A stretch of 14,128 bases of DNA from contig CAMLLD010000112.1 of assembly GCA_946480785.1 (NCBI GenBank), forward strand, positions 1-14,128, read 5' to 3'. A program made the position numbers and the translations under genes. The DNA comes from an uncultured Blastocatellia bacterium (lineage in GTDB: Bacteria > Acidobacteriota > Blastocatellia > Pyrinomonadales > Pyrinomonadaceae). This document shows, piece by piece, positions 7,778 to 14,017 of the stretch; position 1 is the first letter of the stretch, and each line of letters begins with the position of its first letter. Below the pieces are notes generated by a model. It was not told the origin of the DNA, made no database searches, and saw only the letters and a program-made list of their open reading frames with translations.

Positions 7778-8554
7778 TCAGCGAAGGACCTGCGCTGCGT
7801 TTTGTTGTTGAAGCAGTTGCGCAAACTGTTGCAGTTCAGCGAGGTTGAGATCTGAAACTGCCCAGTAAGTCATACCGCCGTTTGACCAGCGGATGATATT
7901 GAAACCTTGCCGCTCAAGGGCTTTCTCATTTGTCGCAGGCGCCGCGGTCGCAGGCCATACGAACAAGTTGATCGGATGCTGCCGGCGCATATAAACGAGC
8001 GCCGCAACCGGACGATTGCCGATGTAATCGAGACGACCGCCAGTCAAAGGGAATCCCTGTTGCGCCAGATCCTTTACGGTGGGCGAGAAATCGAGCTTGC
8101 CGTCAAACCACGGTTTTACTGTGTGCTGATCGGACGAAGGCACGTCGGTTAAGTGATTGGCCATAAGCGAGCGCACGTGACTAGAAACTACTTCCTGCGC
8201 GAGCAGATCGTCCGGCGATTGTCTGGTAAACATGCCGGCGACGCTCAAGCCCACGATCAGGATCGCGCCGCACAACGTAGCCGCGAGCAGCCAGGGCCAC
8301 TGCAACAACCCCGGTTTGCGTTCGTGCTTGTCTTCGTGCCGCAACGTGGATCGCAAACGTTTTTCGAAATCCGCCGGCGGTTGAAAACGCAGCGCATCGC
8401 TGCGCATCACCGTTGACAAACCCCGCAGGCTTTTGTGTGTTTGGCTGCACGACGGACAACCGGCGAGGTGCTGTTCGATCTCGATGCTCTTCACGAGATC
8501 GAGCTCGCCGTCGAGATAACCGTGAATCAGTTCATGCGTTTGCTGACAACTCAA
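7778..8554 (-). CDS. Zinc-finger (zf-HC2) transmembrane anti-sigma factor
   Basis: This 258-residue protein starts with a classical zinc-binding anti-sigma domain: C3 and H7 in the opening helix, GYLDGELD, and EQHLAGCPSC giving H29-x3-C33-x2-C36. These domains hold their ECF sigma factor in an inactive complex. A membrane helix lies at ~86-108 and the remaining ~150 residues are exported. The outer domain contains VKPWFDGKLDFSP, GGRLDYIGNRPVAALVY and INLFVWP, a conserved arrangement in acidobacterial and proteobacterial anti-sigma regulators. The start overlaps the end of the sigma gene by 23 bases, so the two are translationally coupled and almost certainly cognate. Release would require a membrane or periplasmic signal, which the sequence does not identify. 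Confidence 0.88.
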   Translation of the reverse strand: MSCQQTHELIHGYLDGELDLVKSIEIEQHLAGCPSCSQTHKSLRGLSTVMRSDALRFQPPADFEKRLRSTLRHEDKHERKPGLLQWPWLLAATLCGAILIVGLSVAGMFTRQSPDDLLAQEVVSSHVRSLMANHLTDVPSSDQHTVKPWFDGKLDFSPTVKDLAQQGFPLTGGRLDYIGNRPVAALVYMRRQHPINLFVWPATAAPATNEKALERQGFNIIRWSNGGMTYWAVSDLNLAELQQFAQLLQQQNAAQVLR

Positions 8555-9086
8555 TGCTCGCCCCCTTTCCCATGCGTTGCGTTAACAGCGCATGAAGTCG
8601 TTTTCGCCCGCGCGACAGACGCGACATGACCGTTCCGAGCGGCAGGTCGATGACGTCGGCGATTTCTTTGTAAGAGAAACCTTCCATCTCGCGCAGCACT
8701 ACGACCTCGCGAAACTCAACCGGCAGCTCCGTCAACGCTCCGCGCACGATCTGCGCGTCGACACTCTGCAACAGCAACACCTCGGGATCCGCGAAGTCGA
8801 GTCCCAGATCTTCCAGACTGTTGTCGTCGATCGATTCGGTGACGTGCACGCCGCGGTTCTTTTGCAGCCACGTGTAGCAGGTGTTTCGCACGATCGTTAA
8901 CAACCACGAACGGCTGTTGCCGCCGTAATAACCGCCAAACGATTTGAACGCGCGCAGGTAAGCTTCCTGCACTATATCTTCCGCATCGTGTTCGTTGTGG
9001 ACCAGCCAGCGCGCGAGATTGTAGGCGGCAGCAAGATGCGGTAACGCAATCTCTTCAAACCGGCCGGCTTTGCTTTGCTCAGACAA
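8532..9086 (-). CDS. ECF-subfamily RNA polymerase sigma factor
   Basis: This 184-residue protein (from the TTG at 9086) is a standard ECF sigma factor. Region 2 has HDAEDIVQEAYLRAFKSF (33-50), which contacts core polymerase, and SWLLTIVRNTCYTWLQ (60-75) for the -10 element. Region 4 has LPVEFREVVVLREMEGFSYKEIA and LGTVMSRLSRGRKRL (150-164) for the -35 element. I prefer the TTG start. GAGG lies seven bases upstream, SEQSK is a normal ECF opening, and the alternative GTG at 9119 lies just upstream of the probable -10 box and so upstream of the predicted transcript start. The gene overlaps its anti-sigma partner by 23 bases and is probably autoregulated from 9110-9139. Confidence 0.9.
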   Translation of the reverse strand: MSEQSKAGRFEEIALPHLAAAYNLARWLVHNEHDAEDIVQEAYLRAFKSFGGYYGGNSRSWLLTIVRNTCYTWLQKNRGVHVTESIDDNSLEDLGLDFADPEVLLLQSVDAQIVRGALTELPVEFREVVVLREMEGFSYKEIADVIDLPLGTVMSRLSRGRKRLHALLTQRMGKGASIELSANA

Positions 9087-9109
9087 CGAATCGCCTCGCT
9101 CTCTTCTAT

Positions 9110-9139
9110 TACAGACCACCCCGCGCGCGATTTTATTCC
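9110..9139 (-). promoter_or_regulatory. ECF-type promoter of the sigma/anti-sigma operon
   Basis: On the minus strand, GGAATA (9139-9134) is followed after 17 bases by GTCTGTA (9116-9110). The GGAA-type -35 and GTC-type -10 are characteristic of ECF promoters. The same two boxes with the same spacing occur on the opposite strand at 9143-9172. Transcription would start near 9103, leaving a leader of about 17 bases before the TTG start. Confidence 0.7.
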
Positions 9140-9148
9140 CGAGGAATA
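9134..9148. repeat. Inverted repeat joining the two -35 boxes
   Basis: TATTCC-CGA-GGAATA is a perfect inverted repeat with six-base arms. Its arms are the back-to-back -35 elements of the two divergent promoters. Two polymerase-sigma complexes could hardly bind both at once, so the promoters may compete. Confidence 0.75.
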
Positions 9149-9172
9149 TTCACACGAACAGCGCAGTCTGTA
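9143..9172 (+). promoter_or_regulatory. ECF-type promoter of the DoxX-family gene
   Basis: GGAATA (9143-9148), 17 bases, then GTCTGTA (9166-9172). It is identical in both boxes and spacing to the divergent promoter of the sigma operon. Transcription would start near 9178, about 30 bases before the ATG at 9208. Confidence 0.7.
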
Positions 9173-9192
9173 TAGGTGAAACGAGTTAGTTT

Positions 9193-9199
9193 GAGGAGG
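9193..9199 (+). promoter_or_regulatory. Strong ribosome binding site of the DoxX-family gene
   Basis: GAGGAGG lies eight bases before the ATG at 9208. It is the strongest Shine-Dalgarno sequence in the window and fixes this start. Confidence 0.85.
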
Positions 9200-9207
9200 A
9201 AAAGACA

Positions 9208-9735
9208 ATGAACAAGATGACGAATTGGTTACTTAATCCGCCCGTCGATGGGCCACGCGCAATCCTGATGATCCGGTTGATGGCCGGAGCTGTGTTTTTC
9301 TGGGAAGGAGTGATGAAGTTCGTTTTTCCGAACCAGGGCGTCGGACGTTTTACCAAGCTGGGATTTCCCGCGCCGCATTTCACAGCGACTGCCGACGGCT
9401 GGTTTGAAATTATCGGCGGACTGCTTTTGCTCACGGGCTTGCTGACGAGACTCGTCGCGGTGCCGTTTGTTATTGAAATGATCGTGGCGATGGCCTCGAC
9501 GAAGATTCCCATGTTTCTCGGCACGTCGCCATTGCCGCTGCCGCCAGTGCCGCCGCAAATCGGCTTCTGGGCCGTGTTGCACGAGATTCGTTCCGAGTAC
9601 GCGCAACTGCTGACGTGTGCGTTTCTATTGGTTGTCGGCCCGGGCCGCTGGTCCCTCGATGCCCTGCTCGCGCGGCGCCGGGCCCGGCCGCGGGAAGTCG
9701 CGAGAAAGGATCGTCTCGTGGAAATCAGGGCCTGA
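9208..9735 (+). CDS. DoxX-family integral membrane protein
   Basis: This 175-residue protein has about four membrane helices. An AILMIRLMAGAVFFWEGVMKFVFP segment starts near residue 18 with the usual Arg in helix 1. GWFEIIGGLLLLTGLLTRLVAVPFVIEM spans ~64-91, and a last helix covers AQLLTCAFLLVVGPG (~132-146). This is the DoxX/SURF4-like fold. Family members have been linked to redox and thiol stress responses, but their reaction is not settled. The basic tail (RRRARPREVARK) is cytoplasmic by the positive-inside rule. It is divergent from the ECF sigma gene and shares its mirrored promoter, which suggests that it belongs to that sigma factor's regulon. Confidence 0.85.
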   Translation: MNKMTNWLLNPPVDGPRAILMIRLMAGAVFFWEGVMKFVFPNQGVGRFTKLGFPAPHFTATADGWFEIIGGLLLLTGLLTRLVAVPFVIEMIVAMASTKIPMFLGTSPLPLPPVPPQIGFWAVLHEIRSEYAQLLTCAFLLVVGPGRWSLDALLARRRARPREVARKDRLVEIRA

Positions 9736-9749
9736 AGTTCCAAAAAGTA

Positions 9750-9819
9750 CCTCCTTGGAGTGCGGTGCCTTAGCACCGCTTTGGCCAAAGCGCCGACAAG
9801 TCGGCGCACTCCAGGGAGG
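9750..9819. repeat. REP-like multi-hairpin palindromic element
   Basis: This ~70-base non-coding element lies between the DoxX gene and the next gene. An outer stem pairs CCTCC/TTGGAGTGC (9750-9763) with GCACTCCA/GGGAGG (9806-9819). Inside are a hairpin CGGTGC-CTTA-GCACCG (9763-9778), a 14-base palindrome GCTTTGGCCAAAGC (9778-9791) and a hairpin GCGCCGAC-AA-GTCGGCGC (9790-9807). Some arms share bases, so alternative folds compete. It resembles dispersed REP-type elements that recur between genes in acidobacterial and verrucomicrobial genomes and are thought to be spread by RAYT transposases. Only one copy is in this window and no RAYT gene is present, so the family assignment is from memory. 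It would lie in the leader of the following gene. Confidence 0.75.
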
Positions 9820-9855
9820 CGAAACATTTCTTGACGAAAGGCTGAGGGCGTTGTC

Positions 9856-10698
9856 ATGCTGCGCTTCATGAGAAACGCACTGCTCGCCCTGGTGGCTACC
9901 CTCAGCCTTGCGTCTCCCCAGCTCGCGCAGAAACGTTCGTCGACGATTTTCGGCAACACGTTTGCCGGTGAAGTCGTCAGCAGCAACGAAACCACGCGCG
10001 AGATCACCATTACTTACACCGACAAAGACAGCAACAAAACGGAAACGTTTGTCGGCGTTCTGAAGCCGGGTTATCAAGTCAAATTGCGTGATGGCACTAT
10101 GCGTGATTTGCAGATGTCAGACATCAAGCCCGGCGTCCGCATCAGGGTCCTTTACAAGGAGAAGTCAGACAACGCCGCGGGCAAGAAGGTGAAGTTCTCC
10201 GAGATCATTAGCGTCACGTTTCTCGGCCGCGACGATTACACCAGCTTGCGTGAAGCGTTGGGTGTTGCGCCGTCGCTTCCGGTCACGCTCGCGCCGGCGA
10301 ACACACTGCCGGCCGCGAATCCGCTCAAGCTTTACGTCGCGATTCAGGAACCCTCCGTGAAGCAGCGATTGATCAACTGGGCGGGCCGATGGAACAAGGA
10401 ACAGGGGACTAAATACGGCAGCGTAGAAATCGTCTCTGACCTCGACCAGTCAGATGTGGCCGCCGTTTTCTTTTGGGGCGAAGAAGACTCGCCCATACTG
10501 TTACCAATCCTTGCTTCGTATGGCGACGACCTGCATGAACTGTTTCTCGCGACCGTGCACCTCGTCACGAAAGACAGCGACGGAGTAAAGGTGTTGTGGC
10601 AGAGCAGAACGTTTGAGAGTCCCAAAAGAATCGAAGGCACGCAGGGCCTGATCGAGCGCGAGATCGAAAAGCGACTAAAAGCCAGAGGGAAGAAATAG
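9856..10698 (+). CDS. Secreted protein of unknown function
   Basis: I do not recognise this 280-residue protein. The ATG at 9856 has GAGGG seven bases upstream, and the first ~24 residues form a signal peptide (RFMRN, hydrophobic ALLALVATLSLA, then SPQLAQ). There is no lipobox Cys and no further membrane helix, so it is probably periplasmic or released. An N-terminal beta-rich domain (~33-130) has GEVVSSNETTREITITYTDK and LKPGYQVKLRDGTMRDLQ, like a small barrel. A Pro/Ala linker (~139-152) leads to an alpha/beta domain (~155-275) with KLYVAIQEPSVKQRLINWAG and a charged C-terminal helix. No catalytic motif is evident. It lies just downstream of the REP-like element and 23 bases before the flippase gene, so it may belong to the polysaccharide operon. 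Confidence 0.75.
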   Translation: MLRFMRNALLALVATLSLASPQLAQKRSSTIFGNTFAGEVVSSNETTREITITYTDKDSNKTETFVGVLKPGYQVKLRDGTMRDLQMSDIKPGVRIRVLYKEKSDNAAGKKVKFSEIISVTFLGRDDYTSLREALGVAPSLPVTLAPANTLPAANPLKLYVAIQEPSVKQRLINWAGRWNKEQGTKYGSVEIVSDLDQSDVAAVFFWGEEDSPILLPILASYGDDLHELFLATVHLVTKDSDGVKVLWQSRTFESPKRIEGTQGLIEREIEKRLKARGKK

Positions 10699-10721
10699 CA
10701 GAAACAACGACCTTACCGCTG

Positions 10722-12032
10722 GTGCAGAGGGTGCGTTCTGGGATTGGGTGGAACGTATCCTCGTCACTGGCCGGACAATTCATCGGCTTCGTTCGCTCCG
10801 TCACGCTCGCGCGCATCCTCGCGCCCGAGGACTTCGGCCTCTTCACCATGGCGCTGACGATCGTGTTCGCGGCGAATGCGCTCACCACCATCGGCCTGGA
10901 CCGCACCATCATCGCCAATAAGTTTGAGACGCGCGATGAATTGAAACTTCATCTCGATACCGTGTGGTCGACCGAGTTCATCCGCAGTCTTTTCGTCACG
11001 CTGCTCGTATCGGTCTCCGCGTTTCCGACCGCACGCTTCTACGGCCAGGCGCAACTCAAGTTCATCATTCCCGTGCTCGCCTGTGCGAGTCTCGTGCAGG
11101 GTTTGCAAAACATCGGCCTCGTGCTGTTGCGCAAGGAAATCAGCTTCGGCCGCATCTTCTGGTTTGAACTGGCGACGAATCTTAGCGGCGTCGTGTTGAC
11201 CGTCGCTCTCGCGCTGGTGTTGCGCAACGTGTGGGCGCTCGTGTTCGGCATGTTGCTGACCGCGGCGATGGGAACAGCGCTGTCGTATGTGTTTCATCCG
11301 TATCGTCCGAGTTTTAAGTTCGACAGTGTCGCGGTCCGGCGCGTTGTCGATTTTGGCAAGTTCACGATCGTGTTTGCGATCGCGTCGTACGTCAGCAACA
11401 TGGCCGACAACGTCATGGTCGGACGTTTACTCGGAACTGCCGCACTCGGCAACTATTCACTCGCTTTCAATATCGCGAGCGCGCCGATCGTCGTCGTGAT
11501 CTTCTCCGCGACCGCCGTCCTCCTGCCGGCGTACGCTGAGATCAACGCCCAGAATCCGGCGCAACTCGAACCCGCTTTCATCAAAGCGTTCAATCTCACG
11601 CTGCTGATTATGTTCGCGATTGCGTTGCCGCTTTTCATGTTTGCGGAGCAGATCGTGGAACTGCTCTTCGGCCACCGCTGGACTACAGCCGGTTCTGTGC
11701 TCACGATTCTCGCCCTCGTCATACCGCTGCGTGGACTCACGCTGCTCGCCTCGACTGTTTTCTGGAGCGCGAACCGACCGAGAGCGCTCGCCATCGCCAG
11801 AACTCTCGAAGCGATCGTGTTCGTTGCGGCGCTCTATCCGTTGACTTCCGCTTTCGGGTTGGCGGGTGTCGCATGCGCCGGGTTTATTGCTTATGCGCTT
11901 GCGTGTCTCAACCGCGTCATCGCACTGAACAAAATAATTCCGGGCATCTCGTCGAAGCTGCTGCGCGTGTTGCTGCCGGCGCTGATCGTTTTAACGATCA
12001 TGCTACTAGTCAGCGTCTTCACAAGCCGCTAA
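10722..12032 (+). CDS. Polysaccharide flippase (Wzx/PST family of the MOP superfamily)
   Basis: This ~436-residue, highly hydrophobic protein has about 12 membrane helices. It opens with the family's typical run: RSGIGWNVSSSLAGQFIGFV, LARILAPEDFGLFTMAL and a GLDRTIIANK loop. The second half repeats the pattern with VDFGKFTIVFAIASYVSNMADN and VGRLLGTAALGNYSLAFNIAS. Such proteins move lipid-linked oligosaccharide repeat units across the inner membrane for O-antigen or exopolysaccharide assembly. The start is uncertain: the frame begins at GTG 10722, with a second GTG at 10731, and neither has a well-spaced ribosome binding site. Translation may be coupled to the preceding gene, which ends 23 bases upstream. 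The GT2 gene begins 22 bases after its stop. Confidence 0.88.
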   Translation: MQRVRSGIGWNVSSSLAGQFIGFVRSVTLARILAPEDFGLFTMALTIVFAANALTTIGLDRTIIANKFETRDELKLHLDTVWSTEFIRSLFVTLLVSVSAFPTARFYGQAQLKFIIPVLACASLVQGLQNIGLVLLRKEISFGRIFWFELATNLSGVVLTVALALVLRNVWALVFGMLLTAAMGTALSYVFHPYRPSFKFDSVAVRRVVDFGKFTIVFAIASYVSNMADNVMVGRLLGTAALGNYSLAFNIASAPIVVVIFSATAVLLPAYAEINAQNPAQLEPAFIKAFNLTLLIMFAIALPLFMFAEQIVELLFGHRWTTAGSVLTILALVIPLRGLTLLASTVFWSANRPRALAIARTLEAIVFVAALYPLTSAFGLAGVACAGFIAYALACLNRVIALNKIIPGISSKLLRVLLPALIVLTIMLLVSVFTSR

Positions 12033-12054
12033 ACTAGCGCCTCGTCACCTGTTT

Positions 12055-12993
12055 ATGAACTCTTCGGCAAACCCGCTGATCAGCGTTGTAATGCCCGTTT
12101 ACAACGCGCTTCCTTTTCTCGACGACAGCATCAGCAGCATTCTTCAGCAGACTTTTCGCGACTTCGAGTTCGTAATCTTCGACGACGGTTCGACTGATAA
12201 CTCCGCCGCACGTTTGCGCGAGTGGGCCGCACGCGATCCGCGCATTCGCCTGCATGAAAGTCATCAACAGCTCGGACTTTCCGGCAGCTCAAACGCCGTT
12301 GTCGCTCACGCGCGCGCGGCGATCGTCGCCCGCATGGACGCGGACGACATCGCGCATCCCGATCGGCTCCAGCGCCAGTGGGAAGTTATGCAGAGCAGTC
12401 CCGACATTGCTGTTGTGGGAACGCTCTGCAACGGCATCGACGCGCACGGACGAGAAGTGCGGCCGCGCGATCGCTGGCGACTCCTGCGTCGCTCCGATTA
12501 CATTCCGTTTCCCCACGGCTCGGCGATGTTTCGTCGCGAAGTGTTCGATCGTGTTGGTGGTTACGACAAGACGGCGGCAGCGGGCGGTGAAGATCAGGAT
12601 CTGTTTGCGCGCATGGCTGCTCAAGGCCGCGTCGTGACGCTGCCCGACGTCTTGTACAGTTATCGTTATCACGCAAACAATGCGACGCTCTTCAACGGCC
12701 TGCGGGCGGTGCAGGAGAACCACTTGCAGAATGGCAACTCGCTCGCGGCGTACTACATGCTGGGCGCGATGCGACTGTGGGCCGGTGAACCGCCGATGCT
12801 GCTGGGGCCGATGCTCAAACAGAAGTCTTTTGGCTGGGGTCTGAAGAGCTCGATGATCCTCGTCTCGGCGCTGTGGGGACACGTCAGCCCGTTCACGCTC
12901 AAACTTTTTCTGCGCGGATCGATCAGAGTGCGCGACCTGCTCGCGAGCGTCACAGTGAAGGACGGGAAACCTTACGAATGGCGATCACAGTAG
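12055..12993 (+). CDS. Family 2 glycosyltransferase
   Basis: This 312-residue GT-A fold enzyme probably adds a sugar from a nucleotide-sugar donor to a growing polysaccharide on the cytoplasmic side. The opening strand ISVVMPVYNALPFLDDSI (9-26) and FDDGSTDNS (42-50) form the nucleotide-binding site. MDADDIAHPDRL (94-105) carries the metal-binding DxD motif. GGED (177-180) holds the probable catalytic acidic residue, followed by DLFARMAAQG. The C-terminal ~80 residues contain amphipathic segments that may touch the membrane, but no clear membrane helix. The start ATG lacks an obvious ribosome binding site. It lies 22 bases after the flippase gene, and the two are probably co-transcribed. Confidence 0.9.
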   Translation: MNSSANPLISVVMPVYNALPFLDDSISSILQQTFRDFEFVIFDDGSTDNSAARLREWAARDPRIRLHESHQQLGLSGSSNAVVAHARAAIVARMDADDIAHPDRLQRQWEVMQSSPDIAVVGTLCNGIDAHGREVRPRDRWRLLRRSDYIPFPHGSAMFRREVFDRVGGYDKTAAAGGEDQDLFARMAAQGRVVTLPDVLYSYRYHANNATLFNGLRAVQENHLQNGNSLAAYYMLGAMRLWAGEPPMLLGPMLKQKSFGWGLKSSMILVSALWGHVSPFTLKLFLRGSIRVRDLLASVTVKDGKPYEWRSQ

Positions 12994-13024
12994 CCGTCGC
13001 GGGTTTTCTTTGCACGCAGGTGCT

Positions 13025-13261
13025 TTAGTGACACCTGTGCTTGCAGTCTTTCTTGTCTTCTTTCGCGCGCCGTTCGCAGATTTTGCGTTCGTGCTTTAAG
13101 GGTATGAGATCGCAAGCGTCCTTTTTGATCTTGTAACGATCGGCGCAGCGATCGGTGCAGCGGTTGCCACCGTGACGAGCTGCGAACGTAGTGGCGGGCA
13201 GTCCTAACATCAGTACCAGGACCAAAGCAGTCGAACTCACGATGAGCCGCGCTTGTTTCAT
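13025..13261 (-). CDS. Small secreted Cys-rich, highly charged protein
   Basis: This is a 78-residue protein. AGGAG nine bases before the ATG at 13261 and an overlap of the ATGA type with the preceding stop codon support the start. Residues 1-27 are a signal peptide ending TTFA-A. The mature ~51 residues are rich in Lys, Arg, Asp and His and contain six Cys (35, 39, 50, 62, 73, 77) with mirror-symmetric spacing: C-x3-C-x10-C-x11-C-x10-C-x3-C. Such twin C-x3-C patterns in charged helical peptides suggest a disulfide-linked helical hairpin, though metal binding by the His and Cys residues is also possible. I do not recognise a named family. A longer in-frame reading from 13837 overlaps the upstream gene and is not real. 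Confidence 0.75.
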   Translation of the reverse strand: MKQARLIVSSTALVLVLMLGLPATTFAARHGGNRCTDRCADRYKIKKDACDLIPLKHERKICERRAKEDKKDCKHRCH

Positions 13262-13830
13262 CTCATGTCTCCTTTCAATGCCGGGCGGAAGGTGCCGAAA
13301 ACGAGATCGAAGAGGGGAGAGGTGACGCCGAAGCGAAGTTCCGGAGTCTTGTAATGGTGTAACAGGTGATACTTTCTGAGATACCGCAGCAGCCGCAGTC
13401 GGCTTCGTCCGTGGTGACACTGAAAATGAAGCCATTCGTAAGAGAAGTAACCGGCGGCCATGCCGATGAAAAGCCAACACGCCGCAGCCCACGAACCGGT
13501 TGCTGCCCACGCCAATAGCCAGTAAGCGCCGGCGATCGGCGTGCTCAGGAATAAGCTCGCGAAGATACGTTCTTTCGCTTTTGGGTTTTCGTGATGCGAC
13601 AGATGCGCCTGGTAGAGGAGTTGACGACCGAAGCGCGAGCGCGCGTGGTAGTGAAAGATAAAGCGATGCAGGCCGTATTCGATAAAGCCCCAACTCAGGA
13701 CACCGGCGGCGAGTAACAGTAGAACGGCCGCCTTGGAAAATCCTTGATTCGCGGCGAGGAAACCAAGGCAGAGCGATACCCCGGTGTAAAAATAAAGGGG
13801 AGCGAACTGCCTCCACGCCTTGACTGCCAC
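13258..13830 (-). CDS. Fatty acid hydroxylase / sterol desaturase superfamily membrane protein
   Basis: This is a 190-residue protein from the GTG at 13830, which has AGAGG six bases upstream. An in-frame ATG at 13929 would add 33 residues of non-membrane character and is less likely. The His clusters of the di-iron hydroxylase superfamily are all present: H55-x4-H60 (LHRFIFHYH), H76-x2-H79-H80 (HLSHH), H135-x3-H139-H140 (HFQCHH) and H155-x2-H158-H159 (HLLHH). Four hydrophobic segments (~10-28, 34-53, 92-110, 112-130) fit the superfamily topology. These enzymes use oxygen to hydroxylate or desaturate lipids such as fatty acids, sterols or carotenoids, and the substrate here is unknown. Its stop overlaps the start of the Cys-rich small protein gene by four bases, so the two are translationally coupled. 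Confidence 0.88.
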   Translation of the reverse strand: MAVKAWRQFAPLYFYTGVSLCLGFLAANQGFSKAAVLLLLAAGVLSWGFIEYGLHRFIFHYHARSRFGRQLLYQAHLSHHENPKAKERIFASLFLSTPIAGAYWLLAWAATGSWAAACWLFIGMAAGYFSYEWLHFQCHHGRSRLRLLRYLRKYHLLHHYKTPELRFGVTSPLFDLVFGTFRPALKGDMR

Positions 13831-14017
13831 GGAACACCTCTGAAAAACAACTTGAGGTGGGAGTGTTGTTAGGATACGCGAGATCGGGTGATCGTTGCCA
13901 GTGTTAGTACGGGGGCGGACATGGCACATGAGTCGCTTCGGTTGCGGTGGAAAGGTTTAGTGGAAGATGTTTAGTACACGCGGGAGTCGCGCGAGCGAGC
14001 GGGCACGATCGGAAACG
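13831..14017. other. Divergent intergenic region between hydroxylase and flavin oxidoreductase genes
   Basis: This stretch should contain promoters for both flanking genes. I see no convincing promoter boxes, operator palindrome or RNA gene. It would shrink to 88 bases if the hydroxylase started at 13929. Confidence 0.4.

Noticed and set aside
7066..7848. A 260-codon plus-strand open frame
   Set aside because: It lies opposite the sigma factor gene and extends into the end of the zf-HC2 anti-sigma gene, both well supported. No domain is recognisable.
9186..10010. A 274-codon minus-strand open frame spanning the DoxX gene and the REP-like element
   Set aside because: It crosses a non-coding palindrome and two well-supported plus-strand genes and has low-complexity content.
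13017..13037. CAGGTG/CACCTG hairpin between the GT2 and small-protein genes as a bidirectional terminator
   Set aside because: The stem is six pairs with a nine-base loop and lacks a T-tract on either strand. It also overlaps the coding end of the small gene.
13262..13837. Long N-terminal extension of the small Cys-rich protein
   Set aside because: It overlaps the fatty acid hydroxylase gene in another frame. The internal ATG at 13261 has its own AGGAG and signal peptide.
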